DNA of 64,000 bases from Albimonas marina (GCF_029223255.1 NZ_JARHUC010000001.1:372001-436000); one strand, 5' to 3'. Positions 49,914 to 58,713 are shown, counted from the first letter of the stretch. Program-made: numbers and translations. The notes: a model not told the origin generated them from the letters alone.

Positions 49914-50977
49914 CGCCCCGCGCCCGCCGGCCCCTGCCGGCCGGCGTCGATCTCGCCTGCGATCCCGCCCGGCTCGACGCGGCGGAGACCGCGGTGATCG
50001 TGCCGGCCCGCGACGAGGCGGAGCTGATCGGGCGCTGCCTGGCGGCGCTCGCCCCCCAGCTTTCCGCCGCCGCGGTGATCGTGGCGGTGAACAACACAAG
50101 CGACGACACCGCCGCCCGCGCCCTCGCGCTCGCCCGGCGCGAGGGGCTGCCGCTGGCGGTGGCGGAGCGGCGCCTGCCCCGCGGCGGCGTCGGCGCGGCC
50201 CGCCGCTTCGGCTTCGCGCTCGCCGCGCGCCTGTGCCCGCAGGCCGAGGCGCTGCTGACCACCGACGCCGACGCCGCCGCCGCGCCGGACTGGATCGACC
50301 GGATGCGCGCCGCGCTCGCCGGGGCCGACGTGGCCGCGGGCCGCATCGAGACCTTCCCGGACGAGGCGCGCGGACTGCCCCCCGACTATCGCCGCCGGCA
50401 GCGGCGGGAGGAGCGATACCTCGGCCTCTCGCTCGCGTTCGAGGCGCTGATGGATCCGGCCGGGCGGGCCGGGGGCCTGAACCTCGCCGGCGGCGCCAAC
50501 CTGGGCGTGCGGGCCGCGGCCTACCGGCAGGTCGGCGGCTTCCGCCGGCGCGAGTCGAACGAGGATCGCGATCTGGTGGACCGTCTGCGCGCCGCCGGCC
50601 TGCGGGTGGCGCGGCCGGCGGATGCGGTGGTGCGCGCCTCCCTGCGCCCGGTCGGGCGGGCGCCCGCGGGCATGGCCGCGAACGTCGCGGCGCGGCTGGC
50701 GGGGCGGGACGCGGCGGATTCGTCCCTGCATCCGCTCGACGTGATGCTGGCCCGCCACCTGCGCCCGGACCTGCACCTCGCCGCGCTGGCGGCGCGCCGG
50801 CGGCACGGGCCGCTCGACGATCTGCCGGCGCTGCGGGCCTGCGTCGCCCGCCTCGGCGCCTGCGCGACCCTCGACGAGCGCTTCGCCGTCGCCCGCTCGG
50901 TCCTCGACCGCCGCATGCGCGCAACGCGACGCGCCCCCGCCGCCCCCGACGACAGGGCGCGCGCCCTGTCGCCATGA
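49910..50977 (+). CDS. Family 2 glycosyltransferase
   Basis: The product has 355 residues. The GT2 fold starts TAVIVPARDEAELIGRCLAA (about 28-47), the DxD-type nucleotide-sugar site is TTDADAAAAPDWID (about 120), and NEDRDLVDRLRAAG carries the later acidic pair. There are no membrane helices, so it is cytoplasmic. It starts at a GTG overlapping the stop of the methyltransferase (GTGA). It is the last gene of the four-gene operon, followed by a GC-rich palindrome. Donor and acceptor are unknown. Confidence 0.87.
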   Translation: MTPRARRPLPAGVDLACDPARLDAAETAVIVPARDEAELIGRCLAALAPQLSAAAVIVAVNNTSDDTAARALALARREGLPLAVAERRLPRGGVGAARRFGFALAARLCPQAEALLTTDADAAAAPDWIDRMRAALAGADVAAGRIETFPDEARGLPPDYRRRQRREERYLGLSLAFEALMDPAGRAGGLNLAGGANLGVRAAAYRQVGGFRRRESNEDRDLVDRLRAAGLRVARPADAVVRASLRPVGRAPAGMAANVAARLAGRDAADSSLHPLDVMLARHLRPDLHLAALAARRRHGPLDDLPALRACVARLGACATLDERFAVARSVLDRRMRATRRAPAAPDDRARALSP

Positions 50978-50985
50978 GCGGGCGC

Positions 50986-51003
50986 GGGCCCGGATCCGGG
51001 CCC
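50986..51003 (+). terminator. Palindrome after the glycosyltransferase operon
   Basis: A perfect 18-bp palindrome, GGGCCC GGATCC GGGCCC, 8 bp after the stop and followed by TTCT. Likely terminator of the four-gene operon. Confidence 0.6.
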
Positions 51004-51036
51004 TTCTAGAAGGCGCGCCCCCGAAAGAACGGGCCT

Positions 51037-51062
51037 CGGCCCCGACGCGCGCGCCGGGGCCG
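51037..51062 (-). terminator. Hairpin after ald
   Basis: CGGCCCCG (51037-51044) pairs with CGGGGCCG (51055-51062). It lies 6 bp beyond the ald stop and serves the convergent ends of the glycosyltransferase operon and ald. Confidence 0.6.
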
Positions 51063-51068
51063 TCGCCC

Positions 51069-52187
51069 TCAGAGCTTCAGCGCCAGCTTCGCCGACAGCA
51101 CGTCGCGGCCCTGGGCCTCGCCCACCGGGTAGCAGGTCAGCTTGCCGGCATGGACGTTCAGCCCCGCCAGCAGGTGGGCGTCGTCCTCCAGCGCCTTGCG
51201 CCAGCCCTTGTCGGCCAGCGCCATCACGAAGGGCAGGGTGGCGTTGCCCAGCGCGATGGTCGAGGTGCGCGCCACCGCGCCCGGCATGTTGGCCACGCAG
51301 TAATGGACGATCCCGTCCACCGTGTAGACCGGGTCGTCATGGGTGGTGGGGCGCGAGGTCTCGAAGCAGCCGCCCTGGTCGATGGCCACGTCCACGATCG
51401 CCGCGCCCGGCTTCATCTCCGACAGCTGCGCGCGCGTCACCAGCTTGGGCGCGGCGGCGCCGGGCACCAGCACCGCGCCGATCACCAGGTCGGCCTCGGC
51501 CACCAGCTCCTCGGTCGCGGCGCGGCTGGCGTAGCGGGTCTCGAACGCGCCGCCGTAGACCTCGTCGAGGTATCGCAGCCGCGGGATCGAGCGGTCGAGC
51601 ACCGAGACCCGCGCCCCCATCCCGTGGGCGATCCGCGCCGCGTTGGTCCCCACCACGCCGCCGCCGATCACCACCACCTCGGCCGCGCCCACGCCGGGCA
51701 CGCCCGCCAGAAGCGTGCCGCGCCCGCCCTGCTCCTTCTGCAGGGCCCAGGCGCCGACCTGCGGGGCGAGGCGGCCGGCGACCTCCGACATCGGGGCCAG
51801 CAGCGGCAGGCCCCCGGAGGCGTCGGTCACCGTCTCGTAGGCGATGGCGGTGGCGCCGCTCGCCAGCAGTTCGTCGGTCTGCGGGCGGTCGGGGGCGAGG
51901 TGGAGGTAGGTGAACAGCACCTGCCCCTCGCGCAGGCGGGCGCGCTCCTCGGCCTGGGGCTCCTTCACCTTCACGACCATGTCGGCGCGGGCGAAAACCT
52001 CCTCGGCCGTGTCGACCACCTCGGCGCCGGCGGCGCGATAGGCGTCGTCGTCGAAGCCCGCGCCACGCCCGGCGCCGGCCTCGATCAGCACCTCGTGCCC
52101 ATGCCCTGCAGCCTCCCGCACCGCCATCGGCGTGAGGCCGACCCGATGCTCCTGCGTCTTGATTTCCTTGGGACTTCCGATCCGCAT
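51069..52187 (-). CDS. ald: Alanine dehydrogenase
   Basis: This 372-residue NAD-dependent L-alanine dehydrogenase interconverts alanine with pyruvate and ammonium. It opens with [20 protein letters not shown] (substrate Arg15 in EHRVGL) and has Lys75 and His96 equivalents ([15 protein letters not shown]), the Rossmann loop [20 protein letters not shown] (about 170-190) and the catalytic-region sequence [20 protein letters not shown]. The ATG at 52187 follows AGGAG by 9 bp. It is the usual length and monocistronic. Confidence 0.95.
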   Translation of the reverse strand: MRIGSPKEIKTQEHRVGLTPMAVREAAGHGHEVLIEAGAGRGAGFDDDAYRAAGAEVVDTAEEVFARADMVVKVKEPQAEERARLREGQVLFTYLHLAPDRPQTDELLASGATAIAYETVTDASGGLPLLAPMSEVAGRLAPQVGAWALQKEQGGRGTLLAGVPGVGAAEVVVIGGGVVGTNAARIAHGMGARVSVLDRSIPRLRYLDEVYGGAFETRYASRAATEELVAEADLVIGAVLVPGAAAPKLVTRAQLSEMKPGAAIVDVAIDQGGCFETSRPTTHDDPVYTVDGIVHYCVANMPGAVARTSTIALGNATLPFVMALADKGWRKALEDDAHLLAGLNVHAGKLTCYPVGEAQGRDVLSAKLALKL

Positions 52188-52333
52188 CGTCTTCTTCTCC
52201 TGGCCAGGCGCCCCCGCGCCCGCGCTCCCTCCCCGCCCCGGCGCTCCACACCTCGCCCCTGGGCTGCCCCCACCCTACACCCCCGCCCCCCGCCTCCGCG
52301 ACCCCGGCGCCAACGACTCTCTGGAAGCCTAAC

Positions 52334-52347
52334 ATAACATATGTTAT
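52334..52347 (+). promoter_or_regulatory. Palindromic operator upstream of the HpaB-type gene
   Basis: ATAACATATGTTAT is a perfect 14-bp palindrome in a short AT-rich patch, 52 bp before the start codon. It resembles sites bound by MarR- or GntR-type repressors and is placed to control the hydroxylase gene. Confidence 0.55.
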
Positions 52348-52399
52348 TGAGTCGCCCGACGAGGCGCGGGACGGCGCCGGGCATGGGAGGAGACAGGCG

Positions 52400-53806
52400 A
52401 TGGGTCTGATGACGCCGCAGCAGTATGTGGACAGTCTCAACGACGGACGGGTCGTGTTCTGGGACGGGGAGAAGATCGAGAACGTCACCACGCATCCGCG
52501 CTTCAAGGTGCCGATGGCGCTGGTGGCGGCGGATTACGAGTACGACGACAACCGCTTCGGCGACCTGCGCCGCTACACCACCGACGAGGGCGACGAGGCG
52601 CACCGGATCTTCCAGATCCCGCGCTCGGAGCAGGACCTGCACACGCGGGTCGAGATGATGAAGCGCACCTCGATCGGCACGCTCGTCTCCGGCGTGTTCA
52701 TGGCGCTGCAGGCGATCAAGGACGACCTCGCCAAGGTGAAGCCGGAATACGCCGAGAACATCGAGCGCATCTACCGCCACTGCCGCGACAACGACCTGCG
52801 CGGCGCCGAGGTGATCACCGACCCCAAGGGCGACCGCACCCGCCGCGCCCATGAGCAGGACGACCCCGACCTCTACGTCCGCATCGTCGAGCGCCGGCCC
52901 GACGGCATCGTGGTCCGCGGCGCCAAGCTGCACATCACCGCGGCCGCGCTGGTGCACGAGCTGGTGGTGATGCCCACCAAGGGCATGCGCGAGGGCGAGG
53001 AGGACTACGCGGTCAGCTTCTCGATCCCGGTCAACACGCCCGGCGTGAAGATCATCAACCGCTCCTTCGCCCCCGCCGAGCTGAACCCGTTCGACTACCC
53101 GGCCTCGGCCCACCATTCGATGCCCGAAGGCTTCGTGATCTTCGACGACGTGTTCATCCCCAACGACCGCATCTTCCTGGCGGGCGAGGTGAAGCTCGCC
53201 TCCCGCCTCGCCCAGTCGCTGGGCCTGTGGGAGCGCGCGGGCGGCGTCGTCGAGGCGGTGCGCAACGGCGAGCTCTACGTGGGCCTCGCCCACCTGGTCG
53301 CCGAGATGCAGGGCAAGGAGAAGACCCCGGCCGTGCAGACCGCGCTGTCGGAGCTGATCTGCTACTACGAGATGATCCGCATGGCGCTCGACAGCGCCTG
53401 CCGTCACTACGAGAGCACCGAGACCGGGATGGTCTATCCCAACAACCTCGGGATCAACGCGGCCAAGTATTACCTCGCCTCGAATTTTCACGAGATGATG
53501 AAGCATCTGCACGACGTGGGCGGCGGGCTGGTGCTGACCCAGCCGCTGGAGGCGGACCTGCGCCATCCGGAGGCGGGCGAATACATCCGCAAGTACCTGC
53601 ACACGCGCGACGACGTCGACGTCGAGAAGCGGATGCGGGTCAACAACCTGATCCGCGACCTGACGGCGGACGCCTACGGCGGCTGGTGGTTCGTCACCAC
53701 GCTGCAGGCGGGCGGCGGCCTGGCGGCGCAGCGGTTCATGATGAACCGGCTCTTCGACATCGAGGGCGCGCGCGCCGCGGCGCTGGAAGCCGCGGGCGCC
53801 GACTGA
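52400..53806 (+). CDS. HpaB-type flavin-dependent aromatic hydroxylase family protein
   Basis: This 468-residue protein is of the 4-hydroxyphenylacetate 3-hydroxylase/4-hydroxybutyryl-CoA dehydratase fold. It begins LMTPQQYVDSLNDGRVVFWD and shows RGAEVITDPKGDRTR, VRGAKLHITAAALVHELVV, PSAHHSMPEGFVIFDDVFIP-like sequence near 230-250, and EYIRKYLHTRDDVD near the end. The Cys and His ligands that hold the iron-sulfur cluster in the dehydratase are absent from the N-terminal helical part, which favours a reduced-flavin-using hydroxylase. Such enzymes need a separate flavin reductase; one is encoded at 58805-59365. The start has GGAGGAGACAGG upstream. Substrate unknown. Confidence 0.85.
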   Translation: MGLMTPQQYVDSLNDGRVVFWDGEKIENVTTHPRFKVPMALVAADYEYDDNRFGDLRRYTTDEGDEAHRIFQIPRSEQDLHTRVEMMKRTSIGTLVSGVFMALQAIKDDLAKVKPEYAENIERIYRHCRDNDLRGAEVITDPKGDRTRRAHEQDDPDLYVRIVERRPDGIVVRGAKLHITAAALVHELVVMPTKGMREGEEDYAVSFSIPVNTPGVKIINRSFAPAELNPFDYPASAHHSMPEGFVIFDDVFIPNDRIFLAGEVKLASRLAQSLGLWERAGGVVEAVRNGELYVGLAHLVAEMQGKEKTPAVQTALSELICYYEMIRMALDSACRHYESTETGMVYPNNLGINAAKYYLASNFHEMMKHLHDVGGGLVLTQPLEADLRHPEAGEYIRKYLHTRDDVDVEKRMRVNNLIRDLTADAYGGWWFVTTLQAGGGLAAQRFMMNRLFDIEGARAAALEAAGAD

Positions 53807-53822
53807 GGCCCGGCCGGACGCC

Positions 53823-53859
53823 GGTTCCTGCGGCGGCCCGCGCGGCCGCCGCAGGGACC
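53823..53859 (+). terminator. Strong hairpin after the hydroxylase gene
   Basis: A 16-bp stem with one G-T pair around the 12-bp core CCTGCGGCGGCC / GGCCGCCGCAGG and a 5-nt loop, 17 bp after the stop codon. No T-run follows. Confidence 0.7.
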
Positions 53860-53933
53860 CGGCGGCCCGACCTGGCCCCTCGCTCGAACGCCTCGCCGCA
53901 TGGCCCGCCCGCGGGCCTGCCGCATGCCCTGAC

Positions 53934-53946
53934 TGACGTAGCGTCA
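53934..53946. repeat. Short inverted repeat TGACG-TAG-CGTCA
   Basis: A 5+5 bp dyad between the hydroxylase terminator and the 3' end of the TetR gene. A possible regulator site, for example for the TetR protein, but it could be chance. The remaining sequence (53860-54128) shows no gene. Confidence 0.3.
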
Positions 53947-54128
53947 GAAAGGGTCCCGACCGTCGTTCCTCCCCGGAGGCTCCTAGGATGCGCTTCCACC
54001 GATCCGATCCGTGCGCGCCCGCGGCGCGCCGCAAGCCCGTGACCACGCCGGCGACCGCGATCGCTCCCGCGGCCGTCATCGACGGCGCCGGCGGCGTTCA
54101 GTCTCGTCGGGTCTCGGTCGGCCGGGGA

Positions 54129-54845
54129 TCAGTCGTCGATCTCGCCGCGGTCGCGGGCGGCGACGGGGGCCTGCGCCTCGTCGCGGGCCTTGTCGAGCGC
54201 CGCCTGCCCCACGCGGGCGAGCTCCCCGTCGCGCCGGCGGCTGAGGGCCTCGCGGGCGGTCTTCTCGTCGGCGGCCGCGGGGGCGGGGACGCGGGCGGGC
54301 GCCTCGGTCAGGAAATCCAGCACCCGGCTGCGGAAGCCGAGCTCGCGCCCGTCGGCCAGCGTGACCAGCTGGGCGAGGTTCGCGGACAGCAGGATCTGCG
54401 CCCGCAGGCGCGCGTCGGCGGGCGCGAAGCCCAGGCGCTCGAACGCGGCGGAGACGAAGTCGAGCACCACCTTCTCGGCGTCCAGCAGCGCCTTGGCGGC
54501 GCGGGGATCGGAGGCCGCCCAGACCCGCATGGCCCGGTCGAGATCGAACAGGCCCGAGACGATGGAGTCGGCGGCCAGCGTGCGGATCTGCTCGACGGGA
54601 TCGTCGAAGTCGCGGGCCACCTGCTCGGCCAGCCGGCGCACCTGGTCGGACGAGTAGTGGTCGGCGAGCTGGCCGAGGTAATCGTCCATGTCGGTGAAGT
54701 GGTGGTAGAAGCTGCCGGTCGAGATCCCCAGCCGCTTCACCAGCTTGGCCAGGCGCATGCCGGCGATGCCCTCGCGCATCAGAAGGCTCTGCCCTTCGCG
54801 GAACCAGTCGTCCTTGGTCAGTCTTCGGGTTCGGGTGCGGGTCAC
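54129..54845 (-). CDS. TetR-family regulator
   Basis: The product has 238 residues. The N-terminal HTH (about 8-55) reads LTKDDWFREGQSLLMREG, MRLAKLVKRLGISTGSFYHH, FTDMDDYLGQL, with the usual STGSFYHHF recognition helix. The ligand-binding helices run to about 185. The Ala/Arg-rich, probably disordered tail (about 185-238) is unusual. GTG start at 54845 with GGAG 9 bp upstream. It lies between the hydroxylase and ribB-type genes and is a likely repressor of one or both; inverted repeats at 54938-54955 and 54976-54990 lie in its divergent promoter region. Confidence 0.85.
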   Translation of the reverse strand: MTRTRTRRLTKDDWFREGQSLLMREGIAGMRLAKLVKRLGISTGSFYHHFTDMDDYLGQLADHYSSDQVRRLAEQVARDFDDPVEQIRTLAADSIVSGLFDLDRAMRVWAASDPRAAKALLDAEKVVLDFVSAAFERLGFAPADARLRAQILLSANLAQLVTLADGRELGFRSRVLDFLTEAPARVPAPAAADEKTAREALSRRRDGELARVGQAALDKARDEAQAPVAARDRGEIDD

Positions 54846-54937
54846 GAGCGCTCCGGTCCAGGGGGGGCGATGAATCGGTCCGGGTCCACAATGACCGATC
54901 CGGCGGCCCGGCTCAATGCGTCCCGATCAATAAAGCG

Positions 54938-54990
54938 CCGAAGTTTTCACTTCGGAATTAATAACGCATCCGTGAGTTCAAGATGTGAAC
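54938..54990. promoter_or_regulatory. Two inverted repeats between the TetR and ribB-type genes
   Basis: CCGAAGT-TTTC-ACTTCGG (54938-54955) and GTTCA-AGATG-TGAAC (54976-54990) lie in the AT-rich divergent region. Either could be an operator. I see no FMN riboswitch features in this leader. Confidence 0.45.
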
Positions 54991-55039
54991 AGCGTGCGAC
55001 AGCCGTAATAGGCGTCGCGACGCAGGAAGGACTTCGCCC

Positions 55040-56173
55040 ATGACCGTGCTCGCGCCGCCTCAGGCCCCCGCAACTGCCGGGCTGAGCCCCATCGAGGAGA
55101 TCGTCGCCGAGGCGCGCGCCGGGCGCCCCTTCATCCTGGTCGACGCCGAGGACCGGGAGAACGAGGGCGACGTGGTGATCCCCGCCGACGCCGCGGACCC
55201 GGCCGCGATCACCTTCATGGCGCTGCACGCGCGCGGGCTGATCTGCCTGGCGCTGGAGCGGGCGCGGGTCGAGGCGCTGGGCCTCGCGCCGCAGCCCCAG
55301 ACCAACCGGGGCGGGCGGGAGACGGCCTTCACCGTGTCGATCGAGGCGCGCTCGGGCGTGACCACGGGGATCTCGGCGGCGGACCGGGCGCGCACGGTGG
55401 CGGCTGCCATCGCGCCGGGGGCGCGGCCCGGGGACCTCGCCTCGCCGGGGCACGTGTTCCCGCTGATCGCGCGGGACGGCGGCGTGCTGGTGCGCGCGGG
55501 GCATACCGAGGCGGCGGTGGACATCGCGCGCCTGGCCGGGCGGGCCCCGGCGGGGGTGATCTGCGAGATCATGAACGACGACGGCTCGATGGCGCGGCTG
55601 CCGCAGCTTCGGGTCTTCGCCGCGCGGCACGGGCTGAAGATCGGGGCGATCGCGGACCTGATCGCCTTCCGCCGGCGGACCGAGCGGCACCTGGAGCGGG
55701 TGCACCGGGGGCCCTTCGCCTCGCGCCACGGCGAGGATTTCACGCTGCACGTGTTCCGCCACCGGCTGGACGGGTCGGAGCATGTGGCGCTGACCCGCGG
55801 CCCGGTGGGGGAGGACCCCGAGCGGCCGGTGCTGGCGCGGATGCATCAGATCGACCTGGCCGCGGATCTGTTGAGCCATGCCGAGGCGCGCGAGGACTAC
55901 GTGGGGCGCGCGATGCGGGCCATCGCGGCCCACGACGGGCCGGCGGCGCTGGTGTTCGTCCATGCCTCGAGCCCGACCTGGATCTCGGACCGGATCCGCG
56001 GGCTGGGGCGGGAGGCGGCGCGCAGCGAGGCGCTGCGCGACTACGGCGTGGGGGCGCAGATCCTGCGGGAGCTGGGGGCGCGGCGGCTGGAGCTGCTGAC
56101 CTCGTCGGAGGTGAAGCCGGCGGCGCTGGAGGGCTACGGCCTGAGCATCGCGGCCCGCCGGCCGGTGGACTGA
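55040..56173 (+). CDS. ribB: Dihydroxybutanone phosphate synthase (RibB) fused to a degenerate RibA domain
   Basis: The product has 377 residues. The RibB half (1 to about 205) has the catalytic acidic loop DAEDRENEGD (35-44), TTGISAADRA, and GHTEAAVDIARLAG. It makes the four-carbon unit of riboflavin from ribulose 5-phosphate. The second half (about 207-375) has GTP cyclohydrolase II fold features (RMHQIDLAADLL, YGVGAQILRELG, LLTSSEVKP) but lacks the zinc-binding three-Cys motif of RibA, so cyclohydrolase activity is not expected. This split state is common in alphaproteobacteria. It sits among flavin-using genes and may boost flavin supply for them. Start has GGAAGGA upstream. Confidence 0.9.
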   Translation: MTVLAPPQAPATAGLSPIEEIVAEARAGRPFILVDAEDRENEGDVVIPADAADPAAITFMALHARGLICLALERARVEALGLAPQPQTNRGGRETAFTVSIEARSGVTTGISAADRARTVAAAIAPGARPGDLASPGHVFPLIARDGGVLVRAGHTEAAVDIARLAGRAPAGVICEIMNDDGSMARLPQLRVFAARHGLKIGAIADLIAFRRRTERHLERVHRGPFASRHGEDFTLHVFRHRLDGSEHVALTRGPVGEDPERPVLARMHQIDLAADLLSHAEAREDYVGRAMRAIAAHDGPAALVFVHASSPTWISDRIRGLGREAARSEALRDYGVGAQILRELGARRLELLTSSEVKPAALEGYGLSIAARRPVD

Positions 56174-56176
56174 AAC

Positions 56177-56196
56177 GCGGCCCCGCGCGGGGCCGC
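56177..56196 (+). terminator. Palindrome after the ribB-type gene
   Basis: A perfect 20-bp GC palindrome (GCGGCCCCGC GCGGGGCCGC), 3 bp after the stop codon. Confidence 0.6.
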
Positions 56197-56273
56197 CAAC
56201 AGGGCGCCCCCCTCGAGGGGCGGCCAAAACCGGGACGGGGAAGGCCCCGCCCGCCAATCGGGAGGAGAACGAC

Positions 56274-57425
56274 ATGCTGAGAACGACTTCGCCGGGCATA
56301 CGGCTCGCCGTCGCGGGGGCGCTGGCGCTGGCGGCGCTGCCGGCCGCGGCCGCCGACACGCTGCGCGTCTCGATCGGGTTTCCGCCGGGGGGGCGGGGCG
56401 ACCAGCTCTACCAGAGCTTCGTGCAGCACCTCGACGAATACTCCGGCGGGTCGCTGACGGGGAAGGTCTATCCGCTCAACCTGCTGAGCTTCAAGGAAAG
56501 CCTGCCGGGGCTGCGGGACGGGATCGCGGACGTGGCGCTGGTGCCGAGCCCCTATTTCCCCTCCGAGCTGCCGGTGACCAACTTCCTGCATGAGCTGGTG
56601 GGCCTGGGCGAGGTGCGGGCCGAGGACAAGGACGTCGGCGCGATGGCCCTGATCGGGGCGATCAACGAGTACATGCTGCTGGAGTGCGACGCCTGCGAGC
56701 AGGAGGCGATGGCCCACAACCAGGTGGCGCTGAACGCAGGCACCTCGTCGCGCTACAACCTGCTGTGCGCCAAGCCCGTCTACACGGCCGAGCAGCTCGA
56801 GGGCGTGCGGATCCGGGCGGGCGGGGCGTTCTATGCGCGCTGGGCCAAGGCCATGGGCGCCACCCCGGTGACGATGAGCGGCAACGAGGAGTTCGAGGCG
56901 CTGAGCCAGGGCGTCCTGGAGTGCACCACCAACGCCCCCTACGCGCTGATCGAGTTCGGGCTGGCCGAGGCCGCGCCCTACATCAACACCTCTTTCCCCG
57001 GCGGCGGGTCCTACTCCGACCTCGCCAACGTGAACCTGCAGGCGTGGCAGGGCCTGACCGACGACCAGCGGCGCGCGATGCTGCACGCGGCGGCGGACCT
57101 GTCGGCCGAACTCTACTGGAGCTTCCGCGAGGGCGACAAGGCCGGGGTCGAGAAGGCGCTGTCGCTGGGCGGCGAGATCCGCGCGGCCGAGCCGTCGCTG
57201 GAGGAGAAGTCGGAGGCCTACCTCCAGGAGGACCTGCAGGCCATCGTCGCCAACTACCGCGACAACCGCGGCGTCGCGAACGCGCCCGAGATCTTCGAGC
57301 GGCTGACCCAGCTCTTCGACCGCTGGGTGCCCCTGGTCCAGGACGTCGACGGCGCCGAGGCGATGGCCGAGGTGCTGTGGCGCGAGGTCCATTCCCGCGT
57401 CGATCCCGCCGACTACGGCATGTGA
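56274..57425 (+). CDS. TRAP-type periplasmic binding protein, paralogue 1
   Basis: This 383-residue DctP-family protein has a Sec signal (LAVAGALALAALPAAAADTL). The TRAP fold shows VYPLNLLSFKESLPGLRDGI, TNFLHELVGLGEV and the conserved signature GVRIRAGGAFYARWAKAMGA, whose Arg binds a carboxylate. It therefore captures an organic acid in the periplasm. Four Cys are shared with paralogue 2 (LECDACEQE, NLLCAKPV, LECTT) and may form disulfides. GGGAGGAG precedes the start. No dctQ or dctM membrane genes are in the window, so the permease lies elsewhere. Confidence 0.88.
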   Translation: MLRTTSPGIRLAVAGALALAALPAAAADTLRVSIGFPPGGRGDQLYQSFVQHLDEYSGGSLTGKVYPLNLLSFKESLPGLRDGIADVALVPSPYFPSELPVTNFLHELVGLGEVRAEDKDVGAMALIGAINEYMLLECDACEQEAMAHNQVALNAGTSSRYNLLCAKPVYTAEQLEGVRIRAGGAFYARWAKAMGATPVTMSGNEEFEALSQGVLECTTNAPYALIEFGLAEAAPYINTSFPGGGSYSDLANVNLQAWQGLTDDQRRAMLHAAADLSAELYWSFREGDKAGVEKALSLGGEIRAAEPSLEEKSEAYLQEDLQAIVANYRDNRGVANAPEIFERLTQLFDRWVPLVQDVDGAEAMAEVLWREVHSRVDPADYGM

Positions 57426-57428
57426 ACC

Positions 57429-57466
57429 GGGCCGCGCCGCCCCCGCGCGACGGGGCGGCGCGCCCC
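57429..57466 (+). terminator. Hairpin after binding protein 1
   Basis: A 15-bp stem with one mismatch (core GCGCCGCCCC / GGGGCGGCGC) begins 4 bp after the stop and is followed by TCCG. Confidence 0.55.
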
Positions 57467-57534
57467 TCCGAACGACCCAACGAAAGAACGAACGGGCGCC
57501 GCGAAGCGCCCGGCCCCCCCGGGAGGAGATGCCC

Positions 57535-58698
57535 ATGACCCGCCTGTTCCTGTCCGCGGCCGCGCTCGGCGCGACGCTGGCCGTCGCCGCCCCGGCGGCG
57601 CTGATCCCCGCCGCGCCCGCGGGCGCGGAGACGCTGAAGGTCGCCGTGGGCTACCCGCCCGGCACCGCCGGCGACCGCACCTACCAGGCCTTCGCCGAGG
57701 ACCTGGCCGCGCGCACCGACGGCAAGCTCGACGCCAAGGTCTACCCGATGAACCTGCTCAGCTTCGCCGAGGCGCTGTCGGGCGTGCGCGACGGCATCGG
57801 CGACCTGACCCTGATCGCGACCCCCTATTTCCTGTCGGAGCTGCCGCGCACCAACTTCGTGATGGAGCTGGTGGCGCTGGGCGAGCTGGAGGCGCCGGAC
57901 CCGCTGACCGGCTCGAAGGCGCTGATCGGGGCGATGTCGGAATACATCCTGACCGAATGCGAGACCTGCCGGGAGGAGTTCGCGGCCCAGAACCAGATCT
58001 TCCTCGCCGCCTCCTCGGGCACGCGCAACACGCTGATCTGCACCAAGCCGGTCGAGACGCAGGCGGATCTCGCGGGCCTTCGGATCCGCGCGGGCGGGGC
58101 GTTCTGGTCGCGCTGGGTGTCGGGCATGGGCGCCTCGGCCGTCTCGATCCCCGGCAACGAGGTATTCGAGGCGCTGAACCAGGGCGTGGTCGACTGCACC
58201 TCGATGTCGGCGGCGGAGCTGAAGGGGTTCGGCCTGGCCGAGGTCGCGACGGACGTGACCACCACCGTTCCGGGGGGCGTGTTCATGGCCGCGGCCGCGT
58301 CCATGAACCTCGACGCCTGGCGGGGGCTGGACGACGCCGGCCGCGCGGCGGTGCTGCGCGGGGCGGCCGACATCTCGGCCGGGCTGTTCTCGCGCTACCA
58401 CGACGAGGCGGAGACGAGCCTCGCCGCGGCGCGCGAGGCGGGGATCGCGGTGCATGACGCCACGCCCGCGCTGAGCGAGGCCTCCCGCGCCTACCTGCGC
58501 CAGGACCTCGACGCCATCGTCGCCAGCTACGCCGAGCGCTTCGGCTACGAGGACGGCGCCCAGGTGGTGGAGCGTCTGCGCGCCCTGATGGCCCGCTGGA
58601 TCCCGCTGGTCGAGGGCGCGGACGACCGCGAGGCGCTGGCCGAGGTCTACTGGCGCGAACTGCATTCCCGGATCGACGCGACGAGCTACGGGCTCTGA
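57535..58698 (+). CDS. TRAP-type periplasmic binding protein, paralogue 2
   Basis: This 387-residue DctP-family protein is clearly paralogous to the gene before it: VYPMNLLSFAEALSGVRDGI, LIATPYFLSELPRTNF, GLRIRAGGAFWSRWVSGMGA, and the same four Cys (TECETCREE, TLICTKPV, VDCTS). It carries its own signal peptide (LFLSAAALGATLAVAAPAAL). The second of two close ATG codons (57535) is taken because GGAGG is 8 bp upstream; the first (57529) is too close. Related ligands with different affinity are likely for the pair. Confidence 0.88.
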   Translation: MTRLFLSAAALGATLAVAAPAALIPAAPAGAETLKVAVGYPPGTAGDRTYQAFAEDLAARTDGKLDAKVYPMNLLSFAEALSGVRDGIGDLTLIATPYFLSELPRTNFVMELVALGELEAPDPLTGSKALIGAMSEYILTECETCREEFAAQNQIFLAASSGTRNTLICTKPVETQADLAGLRIRAGGAFWSRWVSGMGASAVSIPGNEVFEALNQGVVDCTSMSAAELKGFGLAEVATDVTTTVPGGVFMAAAASMNLDAWRGLDDAGRAAVLRGAADISAGLFSRYHDEAETSLAAAREAGIAVHDATPALSEASRAYLRQDLDAIVASYAERFGYEDGAQVVERLRALMARWIPLVEGADDREALAEVYWRELHSRIDATSYGL

Positions 58699-58713
58699 GC
58701 GTCGACCCGGGAT

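Noticed and set aside
52400-53806. 4-hydroxybutyryl-CoA dehydratase as identity of the HpaB-type gene
   Set aside because: The Cys and His residues that hold the iron-sulfur cluster in that enzyme are absent from the corresponding regions.
54846-55039. FMN riboswitch upstream of the ribB-type gene
   Set aside because: I looked for the conserved multi-stem core and did not see it; only short dyads suitable for protein operators are present.
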